Made by a program: the position numbers and the translations under genes. A stretch of 64,000 bases of DNA, taken from positions 124,001-188,000 of the forward strand of contig CAWIMG010000001.1 of the NCBI GenBank assembly GCA_963837105.1, given 5' to 3'. Below the pieces are notes generated by a model. The model was not told where the DNA came from. It worked only from the letters and a program-made list of their open reading frames with translations, and ran no database searches. This document shows positions 34,663-43,986 of the stretch, piece by piece. The first letter of the stretch is position 1. The number at the start of each line of letters is the position of its first letter. This DNA is from UBA9676 sp963837105 (GTDB lineage: Bacteria > Actinomycetota > Actinomycetes > Streptosporangiales > Streptosporangiaceae).

Positions 34663-35274
34663 GTGTTCAGACGACGCAATTCCGGTACCGCGGACACCGC
34701 TGTCGAGGCCGAGGTCAGCCCGCCCGAGGCGGACAGCCCGGCGGCGAGCCACTCCGGGGTCACGGCCGGCAAGGGCAGGCCCACACCCAAGCGCAGCGAG
34801 GCGGAAAAGCGCCGCCGCCCCCATACGGCACCCGCCGACCGGAAAGAGGCCAACCGCCTGTACCGGGAGCGGGAGAAGACCGCCCGGTCCCGCCGGATGC
34901 AGGGCATGCAGCGCGGCGAGCAGTGGGCGATGCCACCCCGCGACCGCGGCCCGGTCAAGGCACTGGCCCGGGACTACGTCAACGCCAAGCGCCGGTTCAG
35001 TGAGTACTACATGTACGGCCTGCTGGTCCTGCTGGCCATGCTGCTGGTGCCCGTGCGGGTGCTGCAGAGCATCGTCCCCCCGCTGGTGATGGCGGCCGTC
35101 ATCATCATGATGGCGGAGGGGTACTTCATCGGCCGCAAGGTGCGGGCCCTCGCGGAGGAGCGGTTCCCCGGCGAGAGCACCCGGGGGGTCCGGATGTACG
35201 CGGCCATGCGCACGCTGCAGATCCGGAAGCTGCGGGTGCCCAAGCCGCGGCTCAAGCCCGGCGATAGCTACTGA
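34663..35274 (+). CDS. DUF3043 membrane protein
   Basis: 203 residues. A ~110-residue charged, basic N-terminal arm (PTPKRSEAEKRRRPH, RDRGPVKALARDYVNAKRRFSEYY) is followed by two close membrane helices (near 122-140 and 145-163) and a basic tail. This is the actinobacterial DUF3043 pattern; function unknown. It probably binds a nucleic acid or acidic partner on the inner face, which is inference from charge alone. GTG start without Shine-Dalgarno. Confidence 0.82.
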   Translation: MFRRRNSGTADTAVEAEVSPPEADSPAASHSGVTAGKGRPTPKRSEAEKRRRPHTAPADRKEANRLYREREKTARSRRMQGMQRGEQWAMPPRDRGPVKALARDYVNAKRRFSEYYMYGLLVLLAMLLVPVRVLQSIVPPLVMAAVIIMMAEGYFIGRKVRALAEERFPGESTRGVRMYAAMRTLQIRKLRVPKPRLKPGDSY

Positions 35275-35279
35275 CCGGC

Positions 35280-36278
35280 GTGGACTATCGTCCGCTGGGC
35301 CGCAGCGGCCTGAAAGTCAGCGAGATCGCCTACGGGAACTGGATCACGCACGGGTCGCAGGTCGAGGAGGACGCTGCCCGCGCCTGCGTGCAGGCGGCCC
35401 TGGACTCCGGTGTCACCACCTTCGACACTGCGGACGTGTACGCGGGCACCCGCGCCGAGCAGGTACTCGGCCGCGCCCTGCACGGCCTGCGGCGCGAGTC
35501 ACTCGAGATCTGCACCAAGGTGTACTGGCCGACCGGCCCCGGGCCGAACGACCGCGGCCTGTCCCGCAAGCACATCATGGAATCCGCGCACGCCTCGCTG
35601 CGCCGGCTGCAGACCGACTACCTCGACCTCTACCAGGCGCACCGGTACGACCATGAGACGCCGCTGGAAGAGACCCTGCGGGCCTTCGACGACCTGGTCC
35701 GCCAGGGGAAGGTGCTCTACATCGGGGTGTCCGAATGGCGGGCTGAGGAGATCACCGCGGCGGTGAAGATCGCCGGAGAGCTGGGCCTGGACCGGATCGT
35801 CTCCAACCAGCCGCAGTACAACATGCTGTGGCGGGTCATCGAATCGGAGGTCATCCCGCTCTGCCAGGAGGCGGGCATCGGCCAGATCGTCTGGTCGCCC
35901 ATCGCCCAGGGTGCCCTCACCGGCAAGTACCTGCCCGGTGACCAGCCGCCAGCCGGGTCGCGGGCGGCCGATCCGCGTGGCGGCGGGGACATTCAGGACT
36001 ACCTGACCGGGCCCATCCTGGACCGGGTGGCCCGGCTCCGGCCGGTGGCGGCCGAGGCCGGGCTGAGCCTGGCCCAGCTGGCGGTCGCCTGGGTGCTGCA
36101 GAACCCGGCCGTGTCGGCGGCGATCATCGGCGCCAGCCGCCCGGAGCAGGTGCGGGAAAACGTGCGGGCGTCGGGGGTGCGGCTCGACCCGGCGCTGCTC
36201 CAGCAGATCGACGACATCCTGGGCCCGGAGATCCGGCGGGATCCGGCGCTGACCGCGAGCCCGGCGCACCGCCCCTGA
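35280..36278 (+). CDS. Aldo/keto reductase (AKR, Kv-beta-like)
   Basis: 332 residues in a TIM-barrel pattern: FDTADVYAG (catalytic Asp/Tyr near 46-51), CTKVYW (Lys near 80), LYQAHRYD (His near 117), SNQPQYNML and a C-terminal GASRPEQVREN NADPH site. It reduces a carbonyl with NADPH; substrate unknown. GTG 35280 lies 5 bases after the DUF3043 stop, so the two are cotranscribed. Confidence 0.88.
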   Translation: MDYRPLGRSGLKVSEIAYGNWITHGSQVEEDAARACVQAALDSGVTTFDTADVYAGTRAEQVLGRALHGLRRESLEICTKVYWPTGPGPNDRGLSRKHIMESAHASLRRLQTDYLDLYQAHRYDHETPLEETLRAFDDLVRQGKVLYIGVSEWRAEEITAAVKIAGELGLDRIVSNQPQYNMLWRVIESEVIPLCQEAGIGQIVWSPIAQGALTGKYLPGDQPPAGSRAADPRGGGDIQDYLTGPILDRVARLRPVAAEAGLSLAQLAVAWVLQNPAVSAAIIGASRPEQVRENVRASGVRLDPALLQQIDDILGPEIRRDPALTASPAHRP

Positions 36279-36294
36279 TCGGCAGGCCCGGCGG

Positions 36295-36504
36295 TCAGTC
36301 CTCCGGGTGCAGGCTCATCGGACCGTAGACGACCTGGCTCTCCTCCAGCAGGGTGACCTGATCCACCCCTGCTGCCAGCAGGCCCCGCCAGCTCTCACCG
36401 AGCCAGCTCTCCGCGTCGCTCTGGCTGCCGAAGGTCTCCGCCGGCAGTTCCCGCGCCTCCGCCGCCGTCCCGTCCGCTTTCTCGAACCGCCAGCTCCAGG
36501 CCAT
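36295..36504 (-). CDS. Small conserved acidic actinobacterial protein
   Basis: 69 residues, MAWSWRFEKADG...ESWLGESWRGLLAAGVDQVTLLE...YGPMSL, a pattern I recognise from many actinobacterial genomes as an uncharacterised protein. It is Trp-rich and acidic with no membrane segment. GGGAGGT upstream of ATG 36504 is a strong ribosome site. The open frame continues far upstream but that is a shadow of the divergent kinase. Confidence 0.78.
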   Translation of the reverse strand: MAWSWRFEKADGTAAEARELPAETFGSQSDAESWLGESWRGLLAAGVDQVTLLEESQVVYGPMSLHPED

Positions 36505-36735
36505 GTCCGTGCGACCTCCCTCCGCTGCTGTGAGCGACCCTAGGGCATCGCCGGCGGTGGCGGTGCAGGCACCCAACCTGGGATGCCTGGCGCCGTGGTA
36601 AGGGTTGCGGGATTCGGCGGGGAACGCCCCGAGCCGGGGCCGCTCAGCTGTTAGGTTTAATGGCCAGCCGCGTGCCCGTGAGCACGCATCGGCCGCGTCT
36701 CCGGCTCCCCGTCCAGTGACCAAGGTGGTGACGAC

Positions 36736-37623
36736 ATGGTGCGCATTGTCGTCGTTGGTGACCTGATGACCGACACGGTCGCGCATGCGGCCCTGCCACT
36801 GGCCCGGGACAGCGACACCCCTGCCACCGTGACCATGCACGGCGGCGGCTCCGGCGCCAACATCGCCGCCTGGCTGGCGGTCAACGGCAGCGAGGTGGCG
36901 TTCGTCGGCCGCCGCGGCGCCGACATCGCAGGCCGGAACCGGGACATGGAACTGATGGGCTACGGGGTGGACGCCCGGCTGGTGATGGATCCGGAACGGC
37001 CGACCGGGACCTGCGTGGTGATGGTCACCCACAAGGGCGACCACACCATGCTGTCCGATCCCGGCGCCAACGCCGCGCTGTCCGGCGAAGACCTGCCCAG
37101 CGACGTGTTCGTGCCCGGCTCGCACCTGCACATGTCCGGCTACACGCTGCTGAACCCCGGTTCCCGCCCGGCCGTGCAGGCCGCGCTCAGCCGGGCCGAG
37201 CAGGCACAGATGACGATTTCGGTGGACGGGGCGTCAGCCGCGCCGCTGGAGCGGCTGGGGGCAGAGCCGTTCCTGGAACTGACCAGCAGCGCCACCGTGC
37301 TGATCGTGAACGCGGCGCAGGCCAGAGTGCTCACCGGCCGGGACGACCCCGTGCAGGCGATCCGGGTGCTCACCGCCTGGTACCCGCACGTGGTGGTGAA
37401 AGTCGGCGCGGACGGCGCCATGTATGCCAACGGGCGGGACCCGGTGCGGGTGCCAGCCCAGCCGGTGGAGAAGTTCGTGGACGGCACCGGCGCCGGCGAC
37501 GCCTTCTGCGCCGGCTTCCTGCCGCCGTGGCTGGACAAGAAGCCTCCCGGCGAGGCCCTGACCAGTGGCTGCCGGCTGGCGGCGCGGGCGCTGGGCCTGG
37601 TCGGCGCGCGGCCAGCACTCTGA
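36736..37623 (+). CDS. PfkB-family sugar/nucleoside kinase
   Basis: 295 residues with the ribokinase fold: VVVGDLMTDTVA at the start, HGGGSGANIAAWLAVNG (substrate loop), VKVGADGAMYANG and the ATP/catalytic DGTGAGDAFCAGFL near 245. The substrate cannot be read; ribose, pseudouridine or another sugar are all possible, and the neighbouring SDR hints at a small carbohydrate pathway. AAGGTGG precedes the ATG. It ends in a CTGA overlap with the next gene. The 231-base upstream gap holds a GCCCCG/CGGGGC hairpin (36626-36640) and a possible TAGGTT box at 36652-36657. Confidence 0.85.
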   Translation: MVRIVVVGDLMTDTVAHAALPLARDSDTPATVTMHGGGSGANIAAWLAVNGSEVAFVGRRGADIAGRNRDMELMGYGVDARLVMDPERPTGTCVVMVTHKGDHTMLSDPGANAALSGEDLPSDVFVPGSHLHMSGYTLLNPGSRPAVQAALSRAEQAQMTISVDGASAAPLERLGAEPFLELTSSATVLIVNAAQARVLTGRDDPVQAIRVLTAWYPHVVVKVGADGAMYANGRDPVRVPAQPVEKFVDGTGAGDAFCAGFLPPWLDKKPPGEALTSGCRLAARALGLVGARPAL

Positions 37624-38393
37624 ACGCGTTCCTGGACGGGCTGTTCTCGCTGGCAGGCAGGACGGCGCTCGTCACCGGCGGCAGTTCCGGCATCGGCCGG
37701 GCCATGGCGGGCGCGCTGGCCCGGGCGGGCGCCCGGGTGGTGGTACTGGCCCGGGACGAGGCGGCGGTTGGCGCCACCGCAGCTCACCTCCGGGCCGGGG
37801 GCGGCCAGGCGGACTGGGTGAGTGCCGACCTCGCCGACCGGGCAGCCTCGGAGCGGGCCGCGGAAACCATCGGCAGGCGGTTCGGCGAGCCCGACATCCT
37901 TGTCAACGCGGCCGGCCTCAACCTCCGCCCGCCACTGGCCGACCTGACCCCCGCCGCCTGGGACCAGTTGCTGGCGGTCAACCTGACCGCGCCCTTCCTG
38001 CTCGGCCAGTGGTTCGGCCCCGGCATGGCCGCCCGGGGCTGGGGACGGATCATCAACATCGCCTCCCAGCAGGCCATCCGCGCCTTCGGCAACAGCGGCG
38101 GGTACGGTGCCGCCAAGGGCGGCCTGCTTTCCCTCACCCGCTCCCAGTCGGAGGCCTGGGCCCGGCATGGCGTCTGCTGCAACGCCATCGCCCCCGGCTT
38201 CGTCGCCACCCCGATGACCCGCGACGTCGCCAGCGACCCCGCACGCAGCGCCGCGCTGGCCGCCCGCACCATGATCGGCCGCAACGGGCAGCCCGCCGAC
38301 TTCGAGGGCATCGCCGTCTTCCTCGCCAGCCCCGCCAGCGCCTACCTCACCGGCCAGCTCATCTGCGTAGACGGCGGCTTCTCCGCCACCTGA
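37620..38393 (+). CDS. Short-chain dehydrogenase/reductase, possible CTG start
   Basis: 257 residues if started at CTG 37620, which overlaps the kinase stop as CTGA. The N-terminus then reads (M)NAFLDGLFSLAGRTALVTGGSSGIG, as expected for gluconate 5-dehydrogenase-type enzymes. The only standard alternative is GTG 37527, adding 31 unlikely residues. Motifs: TGGSSGIGRA, NAAG, the Ser in NIASQQA and YGAAKGG (Tyr-x3-Lys). It oxidises or reduces a hydroxyl with NAD(P). Coupling to the kinase suggests a shared sugar substrate. Confidence 0.82.
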   Translation: MNAFLDGLFSLAGRTALVTGGSSGIGRAMAGALARAGARVVVLARDEAAVGATAAHLRAGGGQADWVSADLADRAASERAAETIGRRFGEPDILVNAAGLNLRPPLADLTPAAWDQLLAVNLTAPFLLGQWFGPGMAARGWGRIINIASQQAIRAFGNSGGYGAAKGGLLSLTRSQSEAWARHGVCCNAIAPGFVATPMTRDVASDPARSAALAARTMIGRNGQPADFEGIAVFLASPASAYLTGQLICVDGGFSAT

Positions 38394-38444
38394 CCAAGTC
38401 ACCTGGCCGCGCGGGCCGGTGGAGGGATGCCCGGCGCGTATAAG

Positions 38445-38461
38445 GCCCGCCGCAGGCGGGC
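38445..38461 (+). terminator. Hairpin after the kinase-SDR pair
   Basis: GCCCGCC and GGCGGGC, a perfect 7-bp stem with a 3-base loop, 52 bases after the SDR stop and before parC. Confidence 0.5.
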
Positions 38462-38567
38462 GAAGCGCAGGGCAGCCCTGCGCCGGCCCGCGCTGCGCAG
38501 ATGCCGCCCTGACGCCACGCACAGCCGTTGAGCAGGATTGGGGGTGCCAGGCGGGACAATGGCGGAC

Positions 38568-41130
38568 ATGGCCCGACGCAGCACGACAACCCCGCCGCCC
38601 GACGATTACGAGGAGAACATCCTCGACATCGACGTCACCGAGGAGATGCGGGGCAGTTACCTCGAATACGCGTACTCGGTCATCTACCAGCGCGCGCTGC
38701 CCGACGCCCGGGACGGCCTGAAGCCGGTCCAGCGGCGGATCCTGTACCAGATGAACGAGATGGGCCTGCGTCCCGACCGCGGCCACGTCAAGTGCGCCCG
38801 GGTGGTCGGCGAGGTGATGGGGCGGCTGCACCCGCACGGTGACTCGGCCATCTACGACGCGCTGGTCCGGATGGCGCAGCCGTTCGCGATGCGGCTGCCG
38901 CTGGTGGACGGCCATGGCAACTTCGGCTCGCTGGGCGGGGACGACGCGCCGGCCGCGATGCGCTACACCGAGGCGCGGCTGACCGCGGCGGCGATGGAGA
39001 TGGTCGCCTCCATCGACGAGGACACGGTGGACTTCCAGCCCAACTACGACGGCACCGAGGAGCAGCCCGAAGTGCTCCCGGCCGGGCTGCCGAACCTGCT
39101 GGTCAACGGCACCTCGGGAATCGCGGTCGGGATGGCCACCAACATGGCGCCGCACAACCTGGGCGAGGTGATCGCGGCGGCCCGGCACCTGATCGCCAAC
39201 CCGGACGCGAGCCTGGACGAGCTGATGCGGTTCGTGCCCGGCCCGGATCTGCCCACCGGCGGCAAGATCGTCGGACTGGACGGCATCCGGGAGGCCTATG
39301 AGACCGGCCGTGGCATCTTCCGCACCCGGGCCACCGCGCGGGTGGAGAAGGTCACCCCGCGCAAGACCGGGATCGTGGTCACCGAACTGCCCTATGGCGT
39401 CGGGCCGGAGAAAGTGGTCAGCCGGATCGTGGACCTGGTCCAGGCCAAGAAGCTGGCCGGGATCGCGGATCTGAAGGATCTCACCGACCGGCACCGCGGG
39501 CTGCACCTGGTGATCGAGATCCGCAACGGCTTCCACCCCGAGGCGGTGCTGGACGAGCTGTACCGGCTGACGCCGATGGAAGACACGTTTGGCATCAACA
39601 ACGTGGCGCTGGTGGACGGCCAGCCGCAGGTGCTCGGCCTGCGGGAACTGCTCCAGATCTACGTGGGCCACCGGCTCGAGGTGGTCCGCCGCCGCAGCGA
39701 GTTCCGCCGCCGCAAGCGCGCCGACCGGCTGCACCTGGTCGATGGCCTGATGATCGCGCTGCTCAACATCGACGAGGTGATCGAGGTCATCCGGAGCAGC
39801 GACAACGCCGCGGCGGCCAAGGAAAGGCTGATGGCGGTGTTCGAGCTGTCCGAGATTCAGGCGCAGTACATCCTGGACACGCCGCTGCGCCGGTTGACCC
39901 GCTATGACCGGCTGGAGCTGGAGCGGGAGCGGGAGACGCTGGCGGCCGAGATCGCGGAGCTGACCGCGATCCTGGAGTCGGAGGCACGGCTGCGGGAACT
40001 GGTCTCGGCGGAACTGGCCAGCGCCGCCGAGCGTTTCGCCGATCCGCGGCGGACCGTGCTACTGGAGAGCACCGGCCAGGCCCGCACGGCCGCCGTGCCA
40101 CTGGAAGTGGCCGACGACCCGTGCCAGGTGCTGCTGTCCGCGAGCGGGCTGATCGCCCGGGCCGCCACCGGCGCGCCCGGGACGGGGGAGGACGGCACCC
40201 TGCTGTCCGCACCGGCCGGCCCGGCCGCCCGCAGCGGCCACGCCAGGGCCGCGGGCCGCGCACGACGTCATCGTGGCGGCGGTGCCGGCCACCGCCCGGG
40301 GCACCGTCGCGGTGGTGACCTCGCTGGGCAGGCTGATCAGGCTCGGCGTGCTGGAGATACCGGCGCTGCCGCCGAGCGCGCACTCCCCCAGCCTGGCCGG
40401 TGGCGCGCCGGTCAGCGAGTTCGTATCACTGGCCGCAGGCGAGCGGGTGGTCGGGCTGGCGGCCGCCGAGGCGGCGGGCGCCGGGCTGGCGCTGGGCACC
40501 GCCAGCGGGGTGGTCAAACGGGTCGCACCCGATTATCCGGGCAACGCCACCGAGTTCGACGTGATCTCGCTGAAGGACGGTGACCGGGTGGTAGGCGCCG
40601 TTCAGCTGGCCAGCGAGGACCAGGATCTGGTCTTCATCAGCAGCGACGCCCAGCTGCTGCGGTTCGGGGCGGCGGCGGTCCGGCCGCAGGGACGGGCGGC
40701 AGGCGGGATGGCGGGCATCCGGCTGGTGGCGCGTGCCAGCGTGATCTGGTTCGGCACGGTCGCGGCGGGCGCGGCCGGTGCCGACGGCGGCACCAGGCAC
40801 GCGGGTGGGGATCCGGCGGGCGGGCCGGTGGTGGCCACCGTGGCCGGGACCGCGGGCGCGCTGCCCGGCACCGGCGCGGCCACGGTGAAGGTCACCCCCT
40901 ACCACGAGTACCCGGCCAAGGGCCGGGCCACCGGCGGGGTGCGCTGCCACCGGTTCCTGAAGGGCGAGGACACCCTGCTGCTGGCCTGGGCCGGCCCGGC
41001 GCCCGCACGCGGCGCCACCGAGGCCGGCGTGCCCGTGGAACTCCCGCCCGCCGACGGCCGCCGGGACGGCTCCGGCGGCCGCGTCCGGCAGCCCCTCACC
41101 GCGCTGGGTGGCCACGCTCCGCCCGGCTGA
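38568..41130 (+). CDS. parC: DNA topoisomerase IV subunit A, frameshifted
   Basis: About 853 residues if one base is skipped. The N-terminal breakage-reunion domain is complete: DGLKPVQRRILYQMNEMGL, HGDSAIYDALVRMAQ, and catalytic Tyr in AAMRYTEARL (near 136). After ...GTGEDGTLLSAP the frame is lost; the C-terminal beta-propeller resumes in the +1 frame at HDVIVAAVPATARG (from about 40261) and runs to the stop at 41130. The extra base lies between about 40190 and 40262. It cuts between domains. ATG 38568 matches the known MARRST start, and a GACAAT box 7 bases before it is weakly compatible with leaderless expression. Confidence 0.88.
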
Positions 41131-41133
41131 GCC

Positions 41134-43368
41134 TCAGGTGTCGATGCGGGACAGGTCCAGCTCGGCCGCGCCGCCCACGATGAAGTCCCGGCGCGGTGCC
41201 ACCTCGCTGCCCATGAGCAGGTCGAAAACAGCCGTCGCGGCGGCCGCGTCCTCGATCCTGATCCGGCGCAGCGTCCGGTGCCGCGGGTCCATCGTCGTCT
41301 CCGCCAGCTGGGCCGCGTCCATCTCACCCAGCCCCTTGTACCGCTGCACCGGGTCCTTCCAGCGCTGGCCTTTGCGCTCAAGCTCCAGCAGCGTCCGGCG
41401 CAACTCGCCGTCGGAGTAGGTGTAGGTGTACTTCTGCTGGCCCTTGCGCGGGCTGGCCAGCTCGATCCGGTGCAGCGGCGGCACGGCCGCGAACACCCGG
41501 CCCGCGTCCAGCATGGGCCGCAGGTACCGGTGGAACAGGGTCAGCAGCAGGGTGCGGATGTGCGCCCCGTCCACGTCCGCGTCCGACATGAAGATCACCC
41601 GCTGGTAGCGGGCCGAGTCCAGGTCGAACGAGGCGCCCGAGCCCGCCCCGATGACCTGGATGATGGCGGCGCATTCGGCGTTCCTGAGCATGTCCGCCAG
41701 CGACGCCTTCTGCACGTTGAGAATCTTGCCGCGGATCGGCAGCAGCGCCTGGAACTCCGAGTCGCGGGCCAGCTTGGCGGTGCCGAGCGCGGAGTCACCC
41801 TCGACGATGAACAGCTCGCTGCGGTCGTCGGTGCTCCGGCAGTTGACCAGCTTGGCCGGCAGCGCGGAGGTGGCCAGGGCGTTCTTGCGCCGCTGGTTGT
41901 CGCGGTGCTCGCGGGCGGCGATCCGGGCCCGGGCGGCCGAGGCCACCTTCTCCAGCAGCGCCCGTCCCTGCTGCCTGCTGGCCCGGCTGCGGGACTCGAA
42001 GAAGGCGCCCAGCTCGGCGGCCACCACCTGGGCCACGATCCGGGAGGCGGCCGGGGTGCCGAGCACCTCCTTGGTCTGGCCCTCGAACTGCGGCTCGGGC
42101 ACCCGGATGGCGACGACCGCGGTCAGGCCCTCGGCCACGTCGTCCTTGGTCGCCGCCTCGTCCCCGTTCTTCAGCAGCCGGGCGGCCCGCAACTGGTCGT
42201 TGAGCGTGCGGACCAGCGCCCGCTCGAAACCGCTGACGTGGGTGCCGCCCTTGGGGGTGGCGATGACGTTGACGAACGAGCGGGTGACGGTGTCGAAGCC
42301 GGTCCCCCAGCGCAGTGCCACGTTGACGGACAGCTCCCTGGTCACATCCGCGGGCGTCATGTGCCCCTGCTCGTCGAGCACGGGCACGGTCTCGGTGAAC
42401 TGCCCGGCGCCGGTCAGCCTGATCACCTCGGTCACCGGCTCCCCCGGTGACAGGTGGGCGCAGAATTCGCTGATCCCGCCGGCGAACCGGAACATCTGCT
42501 CGCGCTCACCCGCGTCCGCCGGGCTGGCCACCCCGGCCGGTCCGGACGGCCCGGGTGGCCCGCTGCCGGGACCGTCGGCCGCGGTCACCTCGGCCAGCGT
42601 GAGCCCCGCCCCGGCCAGGGCGGCGGGCAGGTCCTCGCCGGCGGCGCGCTCGTCCCGCACCGTGATGGCCAGGCCGGGCACGAGGTAAGCGGTCTGCCGG
42701 GCGCGCTGCTGGAGCGCCTCGAAGCTCCACCGCGAGTCGCGCACGAACACCTGCGGGTCGGGCCAGAACCTGATCCGGGTGCCTGCGACCTTCCTGGCCA
42801 CCCGGCGCACCTTGGCCAGCCCGGCCCGGGCGGTGAACGCCGCAGTGGGCCCGGGCCCGGCGAACTCGCCGGCCACGCCCCGCCGGAAGCTGGCCGCCCA
42901 CTCCTGGCCGTCCCGGTCAACGCTGACATTGAGCCGCACCGCCAGCGCGTTCACCACCGACGCGCCCACCCCGTGCAGCCCGCCCGATGCGGTGTAGGAG
43001 CCACCGCCGAACTTGCCGCCCGCGTGCAGCCGGGTCATCACCAGTTCCACGCCGGACAGGCCGGTCTTCGGCTCGATGTCCACCGGGATCCCCCGGCCGT
43101 TGTCCCGCACTTCCGCCGAGCCATCGGGGTACAGCACCACCTCGATGGCGGTGCAGAATCCGGCCAGGGCCTCGTCCACGGCGTTGTCGAAGATCTCCCA
43201 CAGGCAGTGCATGAGCCCGCGGCTGTCGGTCGAGCCGATGTACATGCCAGGACGCTTGCGGACCGCATCCAGGCCTTCCAGCACCGACAGGTGACGCGCC
43301 GTGTAGGCGCCAGCGGCATGCCCGGCGGAGTGCCGGGGCAGGGCCGGGGCTTCGGCCTGGGCGGTCAC
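41134..43368 (-). CDS. parE: DNA topoisomerase IV subunit B
   Basis: 744 residues. GHKL ATPase: EIFDNAVDEALAG and RDNGRGIPVD, then LHGVGASVVNALA. The TOPRIM domain shows EGDSALGTAKLARD and SDADVDGAHIRTL, and the C-terminus has KGLGEMDAAQLAETTMDP. Residues ~245-300 contain a Pro/Gly-rich insertion. With ParC it unlinks daughter chromosomes using ATP. GTG 43368 has AAGGAG 10 bases upstream. It converges on parC with a 3-base gap, rather than being in an operon with it. Confidence 0.93.
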   Translation of the reverse strand: MTAQAEAPALPRHSAGHAAGAYTARHLSVLEGLDAVRKRPGMYIGSTDSRGLMHCLWEIFDNAVDEALAGFCTAIEVVLYPDGSAEVRDNGRGIPVDIEPKTGLSGVELVMTRLHAGGKFGGGSYTASGGLHGVGASVVNALAVRLNVSVDRDGQEWAASFRRGVAGEFAGPGPTAAFTARAGLAKVRRVARKVAGTRIRFWPDPQVFVRDSRWSFEALQQRARQTAYLVPGLAITVRDERAAGEDLPAALAGAGLTLAEVTAADGPGSGPPGPSGPAGVASPADAGEREQMFRFAGGISEFCAHLSPGEPVTEVIRLTGAGQFTETVPVLDEQGHMTPADVTRELSVNVALRWGTGFDTVTRSFVNVIATPKGGTHVSGFERALVRTLNDQLRAARLLKNGDEAATKDDVAEGLTAVVAIRVPEPQFEGQTKEVLGTPAASRIVAQVVAAELGAFFESRSRASRQQGRALLEKVASAARARIAAREHRDNQRRKNALATSALPAKLVNCRSTDDRSELFIVEGDSALGTAKLARDSEFQALLPIRGKILNVQKASLADMLRNAECAAIIQVIGAGSGASFDLDSARYQRVIFMSDADVDGAHIRTLLLTLFHRYLRPMLDAGRVFAAVPPLHRIELASPRKGQQKYTYTYSDGELRRTLLELERKGQRWKDPVQRYKGLGEMDAAQLAETTMDPRHRTLRRIRIEDAAAATAVFDLLMGSEVAPRRDFIVGGAAELDLSRIDT

Positions 43369-43709
43369 GGGCGATGCTCTCCTTGGCTGGCGTCGGGCCG
43401 GAAGGCGGCCGGGGGTGCGTCCTGCTCCCGGCAGACTAGCCGTCAGCGGTGGGTGCCTTGGGGAGCCACGCCGCCCGGCACACACCCGGTCACCTGCGGT
43501 AATAGCTAACATACCGGGACCGGGGGACAGTGGAGGCGCCGCTGGCCTGCTGGGCCGGATGAGACAGAACAGAAAGCCGTTCGCTCTTGGCGTACCTGCC
43601 CCTGCCGTGGGAACGTGAGGGCCAGACCGGGTGTTGGCTAGTTAGTAGCGGGTAAACGGATGGCAAGCGCCACCCGCGGCCCGGGACGGTGGACGACGGA
43701 GGAGGCGAC
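43369..43709. other. Divergent intergenic region parE / DUF7455
   Basis: 341 bases with no gene I can support. It holds an AT-richer patch at 43500-43515 (minus-strand TATGTT and TAGCTA), the most likely promoter zone for parE, and TTGGCTAGTTAG near 43633-43645 as a possible start of the promoter for the DUF7455 gene. Neither has a clear -35/-10 pair. Confidence 0.5.
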
Positions 43710-43913
43710 ATGACGGGTGCTATGGCTCCTAGCCAGCCGCTGACCGCTATGGATCTGTGCGACCGCTGCGGTGCACAGGCCTATGTGCGGGTCGTGCTCG
43801 CCGGTGCCGGGGAACTGCTCTTCTGCGCCCACCACAGCCGTCAGCACGCGGCCGCGCTGGCCCGGGTGAAGGCAGAGATCCAGGACGAGACGCAGCGGCT
43901 CCGGCCGGAATGA
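43710..43913 (+). CDS. DUF7455-like small zinc-type protein
   Basis: 67 residues: LTAMDLCDRCGAQAYVRVVLAGAGELLFCAHHSRQH, a CxxC...CxxH pattern that should bind one zinc, followed by a charged helix. It is widely conserved in Actinobacteria near the principal sigma factor and topoisomerase genes; function unknown. Strong GGAGGAGG before the ATG at 43710. Confidence 0.82.
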   Translation: MTGAMAPSQPLTAMDLCDRCGAQAYVRVVLAGAGELLFCAHHSRQHAAALARVKAEIQDETQRLRPE

Positions 43914-43914
43914 C

Positions 43915-43929
43915 CGGCCGCTTCGGCCG
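43915..43929. terminator. Hairpin between DUF7455 and GT39
   Basis: CGGCCG-CTT-CGGCCG between convergent stops; 6-bp stem, 3-base loop. Confidence 0.4.
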
Positions 43930-43986
43930 CGCTGACGCAGGACTTCGCGCTTATGACGGACCACGGCGCAGGGCGGGCAGGGCCAG

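Noticed and set aside
37140..39734. 864-codon minus-strand ORF
   Set aside because: Antisense to the kinase, SDR and parC; no recognisable protein features.
43480..43660. Defined parE and DUF7455 promoters
   Set aside because: AT-rich patches exist but no -35/-10 pair with acceptable spacing.
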